Of a DNA stretch of 64,000 nucleotides, positions 8,431-19,424 are shown piece after piece. The DNA lies in contig OZ024877.1 in NCBI GenBank assembly GCA_964017185.1, positions 3,450,006 to 3,514,005 of the forward strand. Reading direction: 5' to 3'. Position 1 is the stretch's first letter, and the number at the start of each line of letters is the position of its first letter. The DNA comes from Rugalucina vietnamica (taxonomy: Eukaryota; Mollusca; Bivalvia; Lucinida; Lucinidae). The notes under the pieces are model-generated. The model did not search any database. It saw only the letters and a program-made list of their open reading frames with translations, and had not been told where the DNA came from. Position numbers and translations under genes: made by a program.

Positions 8431-10509
8431 ATATCAGACAGATACTGATGAGGTGTCTGTAGTTAATGCCCACTTAAACGATTTACCTGTTAAGTTTTCT
8501 GTTTGTGTCAATGAAGGCCAAGACAAACTTCCTACGATGTATTGGTTACCTAAGCTTCACAAAAGACCATACAAAGCTAGATTTATTGCAAATTCTAGCT
8601 CTTGTACTACCACTGAACTTTCTAAATTATTAACTTCCTGTCTTACTGCTATCAAATCTCATGTTATAAGATACTGTGAGACAGTGTATGAAACTTCAAA
8701 TAAAAATTGGTTTTGGTCAATTAAAAATTCTGGTGAGGTGCTCAGTAAATTGAAGTGTAGAGGGTTCCGTGCGACAAGCTTGTCCACATATGATTTTTCT
8801 ACTCTGTATACAACATTACCACATAATCTAATTAAAGAAAAACTTCTGGATTTGATAGAGTGGACCTTCAAAAGGGCATTAAAAAACTATGGTTCACTTT
8901 ATTTGGCATGTAATGACAGAAAGGCTTTTTTCACTTCCTCTGACCAAAGTCGGTATACACTTTGGTCATGTCAGAATGTATGCGACGCCTTATCCTATCT
9001 CCTTGATAATATTTATATTAGATTTGGGACCAAGTTATACAGACAAATTGTTGGAATTCCGATGGGTACAAATTGCGCACCTCTCGTAGCTGATTTATTT
9101 TTATACTGCTACGAAAGAGATTTCATGGATTCTCTTAACCATGATAATCAAGCTGATGTTATCGAGGCTTTTAATTCCACATCTAGGTACCTCGATGACC
9201 TTTTGAACATTGACAACCCTTATTTTGAAGGTATGGTCAATCAAATTTATCCACCTGAACTTCAGTTGAACAAGGCCAATATCTCAGATACTGAAGCCCC
9301 CTTTTTAGATCTACATCTTTCTGTTGCAAATGGATTTGTTTCTTCTAAAATTTATGATAAGCGCGATGACTTTGATTTTGATATAGTAAATTTTCCTTTT
9401 TTGGATGGTGACGTTCCTCGTCGTGCTTCTTATGGTGTATACATTTCGCAACTTATTAGGTTTGCTAGAGTCTGCAATCATGTTACAGACTTCAACGCTC
9501 GAAATAAATGTTTAACGGCCAAACTTCTCCAACAGGGCTATCGGTATCATAAACTTCGAAAAACATTTTCTAAATTTTATCGTAGACACTATGAATTGAT
9601 TTCCAAATATAATGTTGGGTTAAAGACGCTTTTAAGTGAGGGCCTTTCGGAACCTGAATTTTATGGTGACTTGGTTTACAAATTTAAGAAACTTAAAGGA
9701 ATTAATGATTTTTCTTTTCAGTTCAGAAAAATCATAACACGTTACAGACGTATAGGTTATAACTTGAATGTTATGCGACAGTCTGCATGCTTAGTTTTTA
9801 ACCCAATCATGGTTGATAACTACGCTGCCTTCTTTAATTGCACGCCGGTGGGTCGGGCGTCAGACTCTATGATGGCCCCGACATAAAGCTATTCATTTTA
9901 GTTGGTTGGGGCCGGAGCTTCTTGTCTGTTGCTTGGCCCACCGGGGTCCAACTGGTGTTTTTCTTTTGCTCCGGAGTTAGTAGGTTATTCGGCGCCCAGG
10001 GATCTCCATCGTCGGGCAGCTTACTCAGTCTGTGAGTCCTGGTTTTTGATTCATCAGGATGTTTATCATGATTTATTTGTTTGTTCTTGATGATTCATTG
10101 ACTAGTTAGAGATTCACCACGAGGACCGAATAACTAACTAAATGTTATGAACCACTGCAGAAGCTGAGGGTGAGGTTATGGCCATGTAAAACCGGTTTAA
10201 GCCCGCCAGTAACTTTGTGTTACTGATCGTTCCAAGTCGATACTTCTGTGGTGGTTCTTTTTGTTTTATGTCTTGGTGTTTAAAAACTTTTTTGTGCTGT
10301 TGGCGCCTTATGTGTGTTTTCATAGTTTTAGTTAAGTTGGGGTAACTGAGTGGCCACCTATTGGGAAAATAGCTGCTCATTCGGCTTACGATATGTTTCA
10401 TGGTATAAGTACCTGATTGTTGGTTTGGTTTTTTCCCACCTCGGTTTTTGGAGTGGGAATCTTTTTCTGATTGCGCCTTTTCCTGATCTTTGCCTACTTG
10501 TACCTTTTT
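8430..10509 (+). mobile_element. Best-preserved Penelope-like element copy
   Basis: Holds an open RT frame (see CDS) followed by a ~620 bp 3' UTR ending GCCTACTTGTACCTTTTT. The 5' end is truncated within the coding region, so the N-terminal part of the protein is absent. This copy is the reference used to recognise all other fragments in the window. The T-rich 3' terminus is shared by every copy. Confidence 0.9.
8433..9886 (+). CDS. Penelope-like reverse transcriptase without C-terminal endonuclease
   Basis: The open frame extends upstream to a Met at 8381, but the first ~17 residues come from the inverted neighbour, so homology starts near YQTDTDEVSVVNA. Visible motifs (numbered from 8381) are WLPKLHKRPYKARFIANSS (55-73), motif A TYDFSTLYTTLP with Asp138, motif B GIPMGTNCAP (225-234), and the catalytic YLDD (270-273). 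The YLDD box and PKLHK signature match Penelope-type RTs. The protein ends NCTPVGRASDSMMAPT with no GIY-YIG domain. That could mean an endonuclease-less PLE, or a type with the endonuclease on the missing N-terminal side, as described for Naiad elements. Role: target-primed copying of its own RNA. Confidence 0.85.
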
Positions 10510-10975
10510 ACGTCTGTAACGCGTAATGATTTTTCTGAATTGAAAAGAAAAATCATTCCTTCCATTAAGTTTCTTAAATTTGTAAACCAAGTCACCATAA
10601 AATTCTGGTTCCGAAAGGCCCTCACGTAAAAGGGTCTTTAGTCCAACATTAAATTTGGAAATCAGTTCATAGTGTCTGCGGTAAATTTAGAAATGTTTGT
10701 TTGAAGTTTATGATACCTATAGCCCTGCTGAAGAAGTTTGGCTGTTAAACATTTATTTCGTGCATTGAAGTCCGCAACATGATTGCAGACTCTAGCAAAC
10801 CTAATAAGTTGAGACATGTATAGGCCATAAGAAGCACGGCGAGGAACGTCAAAAACGGAAAGTTTACTATATCAAAATCAAAGTCATCACGTTAATCATA
10901 AATTTTAGAAGAAACGAATCCATTAGCAATAGCAAGAGATGTAAGTCTAAAAATGGGGCTTCGGTATCTGTGTTG
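10510..10975 (-). pseudogene. PLE RT fragment, opposite strand
   Basis: Minus-strand RT sequence from TRYRR back to the DTEAPFLDL region, with frameshifts. It abuts the 3' end of the preceding plus copy and a plus-strand RT piece on its right, giving three copies in alternating orientation. Confidence 0.75.
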
Positions 10976-11117
10976 TTTGATATGATAGAGTGGACAACCA
11001 AAAGAGCATTAAAAAACTTCGGTTCACTTTATTTGGCCTGTAGTGACCGAAATACTTTTTCACTTCCTCTGACCAAAGTCGATAAACACTTTGGTCATTT
11101 CAGAATGTATGCGACGC

Positions 11118-11987
11118 TGTGACAATTGATTGTCACCATAGATTTACCTTTTCTATTGAAATACATATAGTGAGATAAATTTATTGGTATTGATTATCAG
11201 TAATTCAGGTGTGAACAATCTTGCTATAAGAAATAGTTAATTTTGCAGTTTGTCATTCTTTGTGAGATTAACTTGAGAAATTGTCATTGTTATCATGAAC
11301 ACAATATTTAAAACCAAAGCAAAATGTGTTGAAACAAAGAAATGATGGACTAAACTTTTGTTTCATAATTAAAGTATATGTGTGCTTGTGATATGTAGTA
11401 TGGTAAGTCAACATTTACCTAATTTTGATTATTTTTCTCTCTTGCTAACAGATGAAATGTATAATTGAGGTTTCATATATTTTTGATAATATTGAAATGC
11501 TTTGTACATTTTGAAGTGAGCAATTTTTGGAATGAAATAATAGTTACATAACTTGAGAATAAATTAATGCATTTTAATGTAGTGTGTATGAAATGCATCA
11601 TTTTTTCTAGATTTTTGAAACATTATCTTTTCATAATTAGTGTGAAAGGGTTGTATCAATTCAGAGATTTAGTATTTTTTGTTTTGGTTCTAGGTTGAGT
11701 CCCCGCCTTTTTGACAAGTAGACTGCAAACCTGATTGTACAAGATAGAAAAGCATCCGACATGGAAAATTGTTTTGTTTTCCTGATTGGAATATGTTGCT
11801 GATGTGATATGATATGACATGCTAATCTTCATATTATATCATGTGGCTTTAATTAACTGTTAATTTCATTAAATACAATGAAAATTCAATGACACGGTCT
11901 TCGTCATTCTGTATCTGAGCCGTATCAATCGTATAGAAGATATTGCTTATCAAAATAATATACAAGACTAACAGAATAGTCCTCACA
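11118..11987. mobile_element. Solo LTR, 870 bp, with GACGC target duplication
   Basis: Begins TGTGACAATTG and ends CCTCACA (TG..CA), flanked on both sides by GACGC (11113-11117 and 11988-11992). It interrupts the PLE RT between the codons for CDAL, as comparison with the intact copy shows. It is AT-rich and non-coding. A solo LTR left by LTR-LTR recombination fits best. It shares no sequence with the Gmr1-type LTR at 35 kb. Confidence 0.75.
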
Positions 11988-12026
11988 GACGCCTTATCCT
12001 ATCTCCTGGATAACATTTATATTAGA

Positions 12027-12213
12027 GTAAGAATAGAGGGACCAGGGATCGATGCAATTAAATTTAAAGTCCCAACATAGACAGCGGGTGGGAAAAATAC
12101 ATAAAACACAAAACATTTTCCGACAACACACTCGAAGAGCAGAATGAATATTTCTTTCCCAACAAGGTAGCCATCCGGCTAGGTTTCATCAGGAACGAAA
12201 GGGAACGAGATTC
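12027..12213. other. Unidentified 187 bp insert in a PLE RT
   Basis: Located by comparison with the intact RT: the codons for NIYIRFGTKLY are interrupted here. The insert has no clear terminal repeats and no target duplication beyond GA. Origin unknown. Confidence 0.45.
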
Positions 12214-13263
12214 GGTATCAAGTTATACAGACAGATTGTTGGAATCCCGATGGGTACAAATTGCGCCCTCTCGTAGCTGATCTATTTTTATACTGCTACA
12301 AAATAGATTTCATGGATTCTCTTAACCATGACAAGTAAGCTGATGTTATCGAGGCTTTTAATTCGCATTCTTGGTACCTCGATTACCTTTTTAACAATCC
12401 TTATTTTGAAGGCATGGTCAAACAAATTTATCCACCTGAACTATAGTTGAATAAAGCAAACAACACAGATGCAGAAGCCCCCTTTTAAGACTTACATCTT
12501 TCTACTGCAAATGGATTTGTTTCTTCTAACATTTACGATAAACGCGATTTTGAGACAGTAATCATGTCGCGGACTTCAATGCGCGAAATATATGTTTAGC
12601 AGCCAACATTTCCAGCAGGGTTATCGGTATCATAAACTTCGAAAAACATTTTCTTAATTTTATCGCAGACACTATGAATTGATTTCCAAATTTAATGCTG
12701 GGCTAAACATCCATTTACGCGGGGGCCTCTCTTAACCAGAATTTTATGATGACTTGGTTTACAAAATTAAAAAAAACTAAAAGGAAGAAATGATTTTTCT
12801 GATTAATTCAGAAAAAAAACATAAAACGTTACAGACGTATAAGATATAACTTAAATTTTATGCGGCAGTCTGCATGCTTAGTTTTTAACCCAATCATGGT
12901 TATTATCTATACTGCCTTCTTTAATTGCACGCCGGTGGGTCGGGTGCCAGACTCTATGATGGCCCCGACATAAAGCTATTCATTTTAGTTGGTAAGGAAC
13001 GGAGCTTCTTGTCTGTTGCTTGGCCCACCGGGGTTCAACTGGTGTTTTTTTTTTCTTTTGCTCCGGAGTTAATAAGTTATTTTGCGCCCAGGGATCTCCA
13101 TCGTCGGGCAGCTTACTCAATCAGTGAGTCCTCGTTTTTGATTCATCAGGATGCTTATCATGATTTATTTGTTTGTTCTTGATGAGGACCGAAGTACTTA
13201 CTAAATATTATGAACCACTGCAGACGCTGAGGGTGAGGTTATGGCCATGTAAAACCGGTTGAA

Positions 13264-13383
13264 AAGGTACAAGTAGGCAAAGATCAGGAAAAAGGCGCAA
13301 TCAGAAAAAGATTCCCACTCCAAAAACCTAAGTGGGAAAAAACTAAACTAACAATCAGGTACTTATACCATGAAAACATATCA
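13264..13383 (-). mobile_element. Minimal 120 bp PLE 3' insertion with TGAA duplication
   Basis: Only the terminal 120 bases of the PLE, minus strand, inserted in the 3' UTR of another PLE. TGAA occurs at 13260-13263 and 13384-13387. It shows that extremely short 5'-truncated products are integrated. Confidence 0.8.
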
Positions 13384-14035
13384 TGAAGCCCGCCAGTAAC
13401 TTTGTGTTACTGATCGTTTCAAGGCGATACTTGTGTGGTGTTTTTTTTTTTTTTTTTTTTTTTTTTTGTTTTATGCCTTGGTGTTTAATTTTTTTGTGCT
13501 GTTGGCGTCTTATGTATGTTTTACTTATTGGGAAAATAGCTGCTAATTCGTCTTACGATACGTGTTCATGGTATGAGTACCTTATTGATAATCTAGTTTT
13601 TTCCCACTTCTGATTTTGGAGTGAAATCTTTTTCTGATTGTGCCTTTTCCTGATCTTTGACTACTTGTAACTTATTGTATTAAATAACTTGCCTATATCT
13701 GTAGTCTTAAAAAAATATTGCACTGTTTTGTAGCGGTTGTGGTTTTTATTGACACCCTGTACCAAGGGCCTATATTTATAGGCTCATGCCTGTACACAAG
13801 GTTCAAACAGCACAAAAATTCAACTCCAAAGTATAAAACAAATATAAACACAACAGAATAATCATCGCCTTAGAACGATCAGTAATATTATATTACAGGG
13901 GAGCCTAAATCGATTTTACGGGGCCATAACCTCACCCTTTTTCTTCTGAAGTGGTTCACAACACTTAGTTAGTTGTTCGGTCCTCGTGATGAATCCCTTA
14001 AACTTGTTTATGAATCATCAAGGTCAAACAAATAA

Positions 14036-14534
14036 AAAGGTACAAGTAGGCAAAGATCAGGAAAAGCCGCAATCAGAAAGAGATTCCAACTCCAAAAACC
14101 GAGGTGGGAAAAAACCAAACTAACAATCAGGCACTTATACCATGAAACATATCGTAAGCCGAATGAGCAGCTATTTTCCCAATAGGTGGCCACTCAGTTA
14201 CCTTAACTTAATTAAAAATATGAAAACATACATAAGGCGCCAACAGCACAAAAAAAAATTTAAACACCAAGATATAAAACAAAAAGAACCACCACAGAAG
14301 TATCGCCTTGGAACGATCAGTAACACAAAGTTACTGGCGGGCTTAAACCGGTTTTACAGGATCCCAGCCTCACCCTCAGCTCCCGCAGTGGTACAAACTG
14401 ATTGCAAGCAATCCCTGAGGATTGGAAAAATAAGAGCATTAAATGGATGTACGGGGAGACTTTTTAGGGCCGCCACACGGCACAACCACAAGAACTCTGA
14501 ATTAAAAAGGTACAAACCGATTGCAAGCAATCCC
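14036..14534 (-). mobile_element. PLE 3' fragment plus hammerhead-repeat scrap with a flanking 29-bp repeat
   Basis: 14036-14396 is a young-looking PLE 3' end, minus strand. 14432-14487 matches the GCCGCCACACGGC part of the family A repeat. The sequence GGTACAAAC(T/C)GATTGCAAGC followed by AATCCCTGAG occurs twice, at ~14394 and ~14513, bracketing the scrap. A duplication during insertion or repair is likely. Confidence 0.6.
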
Positions 14535-14957
14535 TGAGCATGAATACCATAATGATGAATCAAAACAAAGACTCACATATTCAGTAAACTGCCCGACGAT
14601 GGAGATTCCCCGGCGCCGAATAACTTTAAATTCGGAGCGAAAGGAAAACACCAGTTGAACTCTGGTGAACCAAGCAACAGACAAAAGGCTCCGGCCCCAA
14701 CCAACTAAAATGTATAGCTTTACGTTGACGTTCGACCCACCGGCGTGCAATGTAAACAAGCAGCATGTTTTTATCAAACATGATTGGGTTAAAAAATAAA
14801 CATGCAGACTGCCCCATACATTTAAGTTATACCCTATACGTATGTAACGTGTCATGATTTTTCTGAACTGAAGAGAAAATTCATTCATTCCTATTAAGTT
14901 AAACCAAGTCACCATAAAATGCTTGTTCCGGAAGGCTCTCGCGTAAAAGCGTCTTTA

Positions 14958-15103
14958 TATTTTGATCGTTCTAAGGTGATCCTAATTATATGTTTTCTTA
15001 GTACAAGTATCGAATTGTCGATTTAATTTTCCCCACCATGGTCTTTCGAGTTGGAATGTGTTTCTGATTGCGCTTCTTCCTGATCATTGCCTACTTGAAC
15101 CTT
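14958..15103 (+). mobile_element. 146 bp PLE 3' fragment with TTTA duplication
   Basis: Plus-strand PLE 3' end inserted in the thumb codons of the old minus copy. TTTA at 14954-14957 and 15104-15107. Confidence 0.7.
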
Positions 15104-15523
15104 TTTAGCACAACATTAAATTTGGAAATCAATTCATTGTGTCTGCGATAAATCTAGAAAATGTTTTTCGAAGTTTACGATACCGATAGCCCTGCTCGAG
15201 AAGTTATGCTCTTTTCGGGCGTTGAATCCCCCAACCTCATTGCAGACTCTAGCAAACCTAATACGCTGCGAAATGTATACAACATAAGAAGCACGGCGAG
15301 GAACGTTCCCGTCCAAAAACGGAAAATTTACTGTATCAAACTCATCTCATTTATCATAAATTTTAGAAGAAACAAATCCATTTCCAATAGAAAGATATAA
15401 ATATATAAAACGGGGTCTTCGGCATCGGTGGTGTTGGCTATTTAGCTGTAGTTCAGGTGGATAAATGTGAAAAAGCGAAAAACTCTACTGTCATTACAGG
15501 CCGAATAAATTGAACCAAAATAC

Positions 15524-15990
15524 TGAATCTGTGAGTCCTGGTTTTTGATTCATCAGGATGTTTATCTTGATTATTTGTTTGTTCTTGATGATTCATTGAC
15601 TAGTTAGAGATTCACCAAGAGGACCGAAGAACTAGCTAAATGTTATGAACCACTGCAGAAGCTGAGGGTTATGTTATGGCCATGTAAAATCGATTAAAGC
15701 CCGCCAGTAACTGTGTGTTACTGATCGTCCCGTCGATACTTCTGTGGTGGGTCTTTGTGTTTTATGTCTTGGTGTTTGAAATTTTTGTGCTGTTGGCGCC
15801 TTATTGTGTTCATATTTTTAGTTAAGTTAAGGTAACTGAGTGGTCACCTATTGGGAAAATAGCTGCTCATTCGGCTTTCTTGGTATCAGTACTGGATTGT
15901 TGGTTTGGTATTTTTCCCACCTCGGTTTTTGGAGTGGGAATCTTTTTCTGATTGCACCTTTTCCTGATCTTTGCCTACTTGGACATTATT
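15524..15990 (+). mobile_element. ~465 bp PLE 3' UTR insertion
   Basis: Begins at the GAATCTGTGAGTCC segment of the 3' UTR and ends GCCTACTTGGAC. It is inserted in the codons for YLACNDR..YGS of the old minus-strand copy, whose sequence resumes at 15991. Confidence 0.75.
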
Positions 15991-16022
15991 AAATGCTCTT
16001 TTGAAGGTCCTCTTTAATAAAT

Positions 16023-16325
16023 CAATAGGTACAAATATGCAATGATCAGGAAAAGGCGCAAACAGAAAGCAATTCCAACGCCAAAAACCGACTGGGAAAA
16101 ACTAAATTGACAATTAGGTACTTTTGCTTAGAAAACATACCGTAATCGTAAGCCGAGTGGGCAACTATTTCCCAATAGGCGGTTACTCAGTTAACCGAAC
16201 TAAAATAGAAATATGAAAACGTACATAAGATTCAATCAGCACAAAAATTGATTCTAAAATATAAAACAAAAGGAACTACAACAGATGTATCGCCTTGGAA
16301 CGATAAGTAATGTAAAATTACTTGG
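16023..16325 (-). mobile_element. ~300 bp PLE 3' insertion
   Basis: Minus-strand 3' end (AGGTACAAATATGC) through GTAATGTAAAATTACT. The old RT resumes at 16326 with the codons for NLIKE. Diverged. Confidence 0.7.
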
Positions 16326-16579
16326 ATTTGTCTTTAATTAGATTATGTGGCAATGATGTATTCAGAGTAGACGTATGTGGACAATGAGGTCGCACGGAAC
16401 CCTCTTCACTTCAATTTACTGATGTTTAATTGACCCAAACTAATTTTTAGTTGGAGTTTTATACATCGTTTCACAGTATCGTATGACATGAAATTGGATA
16501 GCTCAGTAAGACTAAGTCAATTATTTAGAAAGTTCATTGGTAGTACAAGAACTAGAATTTGCAATTAATCTATCTTTAT

Positions 16580-16733
16580 GTTGTATTTTCTGTAACTCTA
16601 TTTGGCTCCATGTTGCCAAATCTAAAGGGTCACTGACGAGGCTTGAATAGCCAAAACCGCGGTATGGTCCATCACCTTTCTCGAAAATATGCTCACTGCT
16701 CTTAAAGGATCTCAGTTTTGTTTTTTTATTATC
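16580..16733 (+). mobile_element. Hammerhead family B repeat, copy 2
   Basis: Collinear with the copies at 1103-1228 and 55871-55997, from GGCTCCATGTTGCC to AAAGGATCTCAGTTTT followed by T-rich sequence. It lies within the N-terminal RT part of the old PLE, where about 40 bases of RT are replaced. Confidence 0.75.
16627..16670 (+). ncRNA. Hammerhead ribozyme motif, family B, GAAA mutated
   Basis: Stem I GGGTCA/TGGTCC with two wobble pairs, core CTGACGA, perfect stem II GGCT/AGCC, then AAAA in place of GAAA, and palindromic stem III ACCGCGGT. Loss of the conserved G should inactivate it. Confidence 0.75.
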
Positions 16734-16790
16734 GATCAAATAGTAAGTTTGTCTTGGCATTCATTGACACAAGAAAAAAGTTATTCAGGT

Positions 16791-18090
16791 GATTAACTCT
16801 GCATTCCCTAGCAGTATACCAAATATCAAGGCTACAGCTCAAATCATTTTTAGATACCTTGCACACATTTTTTTCGTGAAGAACATGTATAATATGAAAT
16901 AGGCACACCTAATGGGCAACCAACCAATATATCAGGATACCGTGAGCTTGAATTCATGATTTTGTGTGTACATTAGTTTGTTTGTTTTGTTGCTTAACCA
17001 AATGGAACAACTTTGGTCAATGGTCATATATGTGCATCAAATTTCCTTCTGAAAACATAACTTAAGATGCCTTTACTTACAAAAACGTATGGCTCTCATC
17101 ATTCAATTGTATGCAAAATGGACTTTTCAACTGGTTTACATGACCAGATTACGGATATGCATCACATGCACCAGAAGAAGATCGAGCTACATGTACGGTG
17201 GATGGAAAAAAAAGTCACAGGAAAAAAAAAGGCACAGAAATAAAGTCACGGGAAAAAAGTCACAGGAAAAAAGTCACTAACATTAAGAACTAAAATAAAA
17301 TACATATAATCTGAACATACATGAAATAGGATATAATTTTCATGTTTAAAGTAAGAAATGATGAGGAATTGTCATAATCAAAACTTACTGTAATTCATGC
17401 TCTAGAAATTGAAAATAACTGAAACACATACATGTAAAAGACGGGAACCACCCAAGTATATGGTGTACGATGGTGCGATGGTAGACCATGAAGCCAGAGA
17501 AAATGGGAATGGAAACCTGCAATGCTGCAATATTAACATGTTGTACACTTGAACAAGCCGCTAATAAGCTCTCAGAGAACTGGTTTTGTCTTCAGTAAGC
17601 ATTAGCTCCATCCAAGCATGAGTGAAATTTTATAGTCAGGACGTAACACATCAACCCAAACAAAAATATTTTAATAATATTAGTAATAATAAAAATAATA
17701 ATGTATATTTCTAACATAAAAGTAGAAAAAAAAAAGATTTTATATTTGTTACTTTTTCCCTACCCAGATCTTTGACTTTTTTCCGTGACTTTTTTTCCTG
17801 TGATTTTTTTCCTACATTCATACATGTACATGTAGTCAATATAATGGAAATGATTTTGGATTAAATATTAGGCACAGAGTCACACATACAAACTGTATAT
17901 AAACATAGTACATGTAAGTATATGGGTATGTAGAATTTATTCTTTTAAAATGAATATATCATTTCCTTTAACATTTACAATTTGAGCCGCATCATGAGAA
18001 AAACAGGATGTTTGCATATACGAAAACAAAGCCGCAGATCAGCTGAGTTGTAACTGAACATCTGATTAGCGCTCTTGTTTTCGCTACACA
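16791..18090. repeat. Intergenic DNA with a GTCAC-rich fold-back repeat
   Basis: Left arm 17195-17280 has several copies of AAAAAAGTCACRGG. Right arm 17755-17840 is roughly its reverse complement, and both arms carry TACATGTA at the outer edge. The spacer is about 470 bp. This suggests a fold-back or MITE-like element of ~650 bp. The 63-codon frame over the left arm is a by-product of the repeat. Outside the arms nothing is recognised. Confidence 0.5.
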
Positions 18091-18094
18091 TATA

Positions 18095-19408
18095 CGAGGG
18101 ATGTTCTTTAATTCTTGTCATTGACTCATTTTCTCCTAAACCATCATTTATACCAGAAGAAAATTACTTGCTAGTTGAAGAGTGGTTCTTTGCGATATTG
18201 AAATCACCCAATTATTTTAAGATGATACAATTAATCATGGCAAACTGAGTCTCTGAAGAGGGGCACCTCTATGACACTACATACATGTACTTCAGCCAGT
18301 CACAAAAGGCAGAATAATGTTTGAATAAGAAGGGTTAGAAGAACGATTTTATACTTGCGAAGTCTTCATTACCTTGCTAACACATTGGCAAAAAGTTATT
18401 TTCCTAAAACAGAAATTGCAATTTTTACGAGAACTGTAACATAGCACTACACCTGTTTGTTATGAATTATTAAGTTGAAAGAAGCGCGGTATGGAGGTTT
18501 CAGAGCCTCATAATTCCATTTCAAGTTATGGCTAATCCAAAACTTTTAATGCTGATTTGTACCAGACCTTTGCTAATTCCATTTATAAAAATTTTGGATT
18601 GTTCATCCTCTAAAACCTTGACTTATGAGTTGTAACATTTTGAAGAATAACACAAAATTTATTTGAAAGAGGCGTCCATACAACAAAAAAAAAAATGTGC
18701 TAATACCACTACAACGTCCCCAAATCGTTTAACTTGATATGTTTAAGAAGCGTTTTGGTAGACATTTTCAATCAACAAATTTGATTGGAATTCTATTACG
18801 ATAAAGACAAACAGCTCCCCTAGAAACTAGGTGCCTGCTTTACCTTAAACCTGTCGTAAAAGTTGCAAGTTTAGCAATTTACAGCGAATATCCACTTAGA
18901 CCATTTTAGACAAAATTAAGATAACAATAAATTTGATATATTCACTAGACAATCTGATTTGAAAATTATGAAAATATTGAATTGCGTAGCCTGTGCAGTG
19001 ATTTGAAATGGCGTACATTCAAATTGTTATGACGTCACAAAGAAGGGCCAATAATTCCATCCAGTAAAAGTGAAAACATTCTACAAACGTGTTTTCGGAT
19101 GCTCACATGAATAGCAAATTAATTTGTAAAATGGAAGTGGGCCTATATTTAGTGTTGCGAATGTTATAGCATTTTCTATACTTGTGATCGAAATTACATA
19201 TTGTAAATTAATTGGAAAATAACCCAGTGCCATTACTATGCACTGTTTTAGAATGCGATTACTATAGGCTCGTGCGTCAGAGAGCAACAATTTTGATACC
19301 AATCTGATCAGAAAGGATTGGGCTTTCACCACATACAAACAACTTTCTCGCAGTTAGTCCACGGGAAAAGTAATCAAGCAAATGACAAGAATTAAAGAAC
19401 ATCCCTCG
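18095..19408. mobile_element. Mariner-type non-autonomous element, 1314 bp
   Basis: Perfect 28-bp terminal inverted repeats beginning CGAGGGATGTTCTTTAATTC, flanked by TA at 18093-18094 and 19409-19410. A CGAGGG start, TA target and ~1.3 kb length are typical of mariner elements. No transposase frame is seen, so it is a decayed or deletion copy. A partial second copy in reverse orientation lies at 62801-63482. Confidence 0.8.
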
Positions 19409-19424
19409 TAGTACAATTCCTTTT

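Larger units (their letters stand above)
10977..13672 (+). mobile_element. Decayed PLE copy split by three insertions
   Basis: A worn copy from motif A-B through YLDD (here YLD-Y), the thumb and the full 3' UTR. It carries many frameshifts and a 27-base T run at 13441-13467. It is interrupted by a solo LTR (11118-11987), a ~187 bp unidentified insert (~12027-12213) and a 120 bp PLE 3' fragment on the other strand (13264-13383). The divergence and three later hits make it one of the older copies. Confidence 0.8.
13800..16790 (-). mobile_element. Old PLE copy split by five later insertions
   Basis: Minus-strand PLE pieces in order: 3' UTR (13800-14035, 14535-14760), thumb (14760-14957, 15104-15470), middle of RT (15483-15523, 15991-16022, 16326-16580) and N-terminal RT (16734-16790). 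Between them lie four PLE fragments and one family B hammerhead repeat. No piece keeps a usable frame. Confidence 0.75.
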
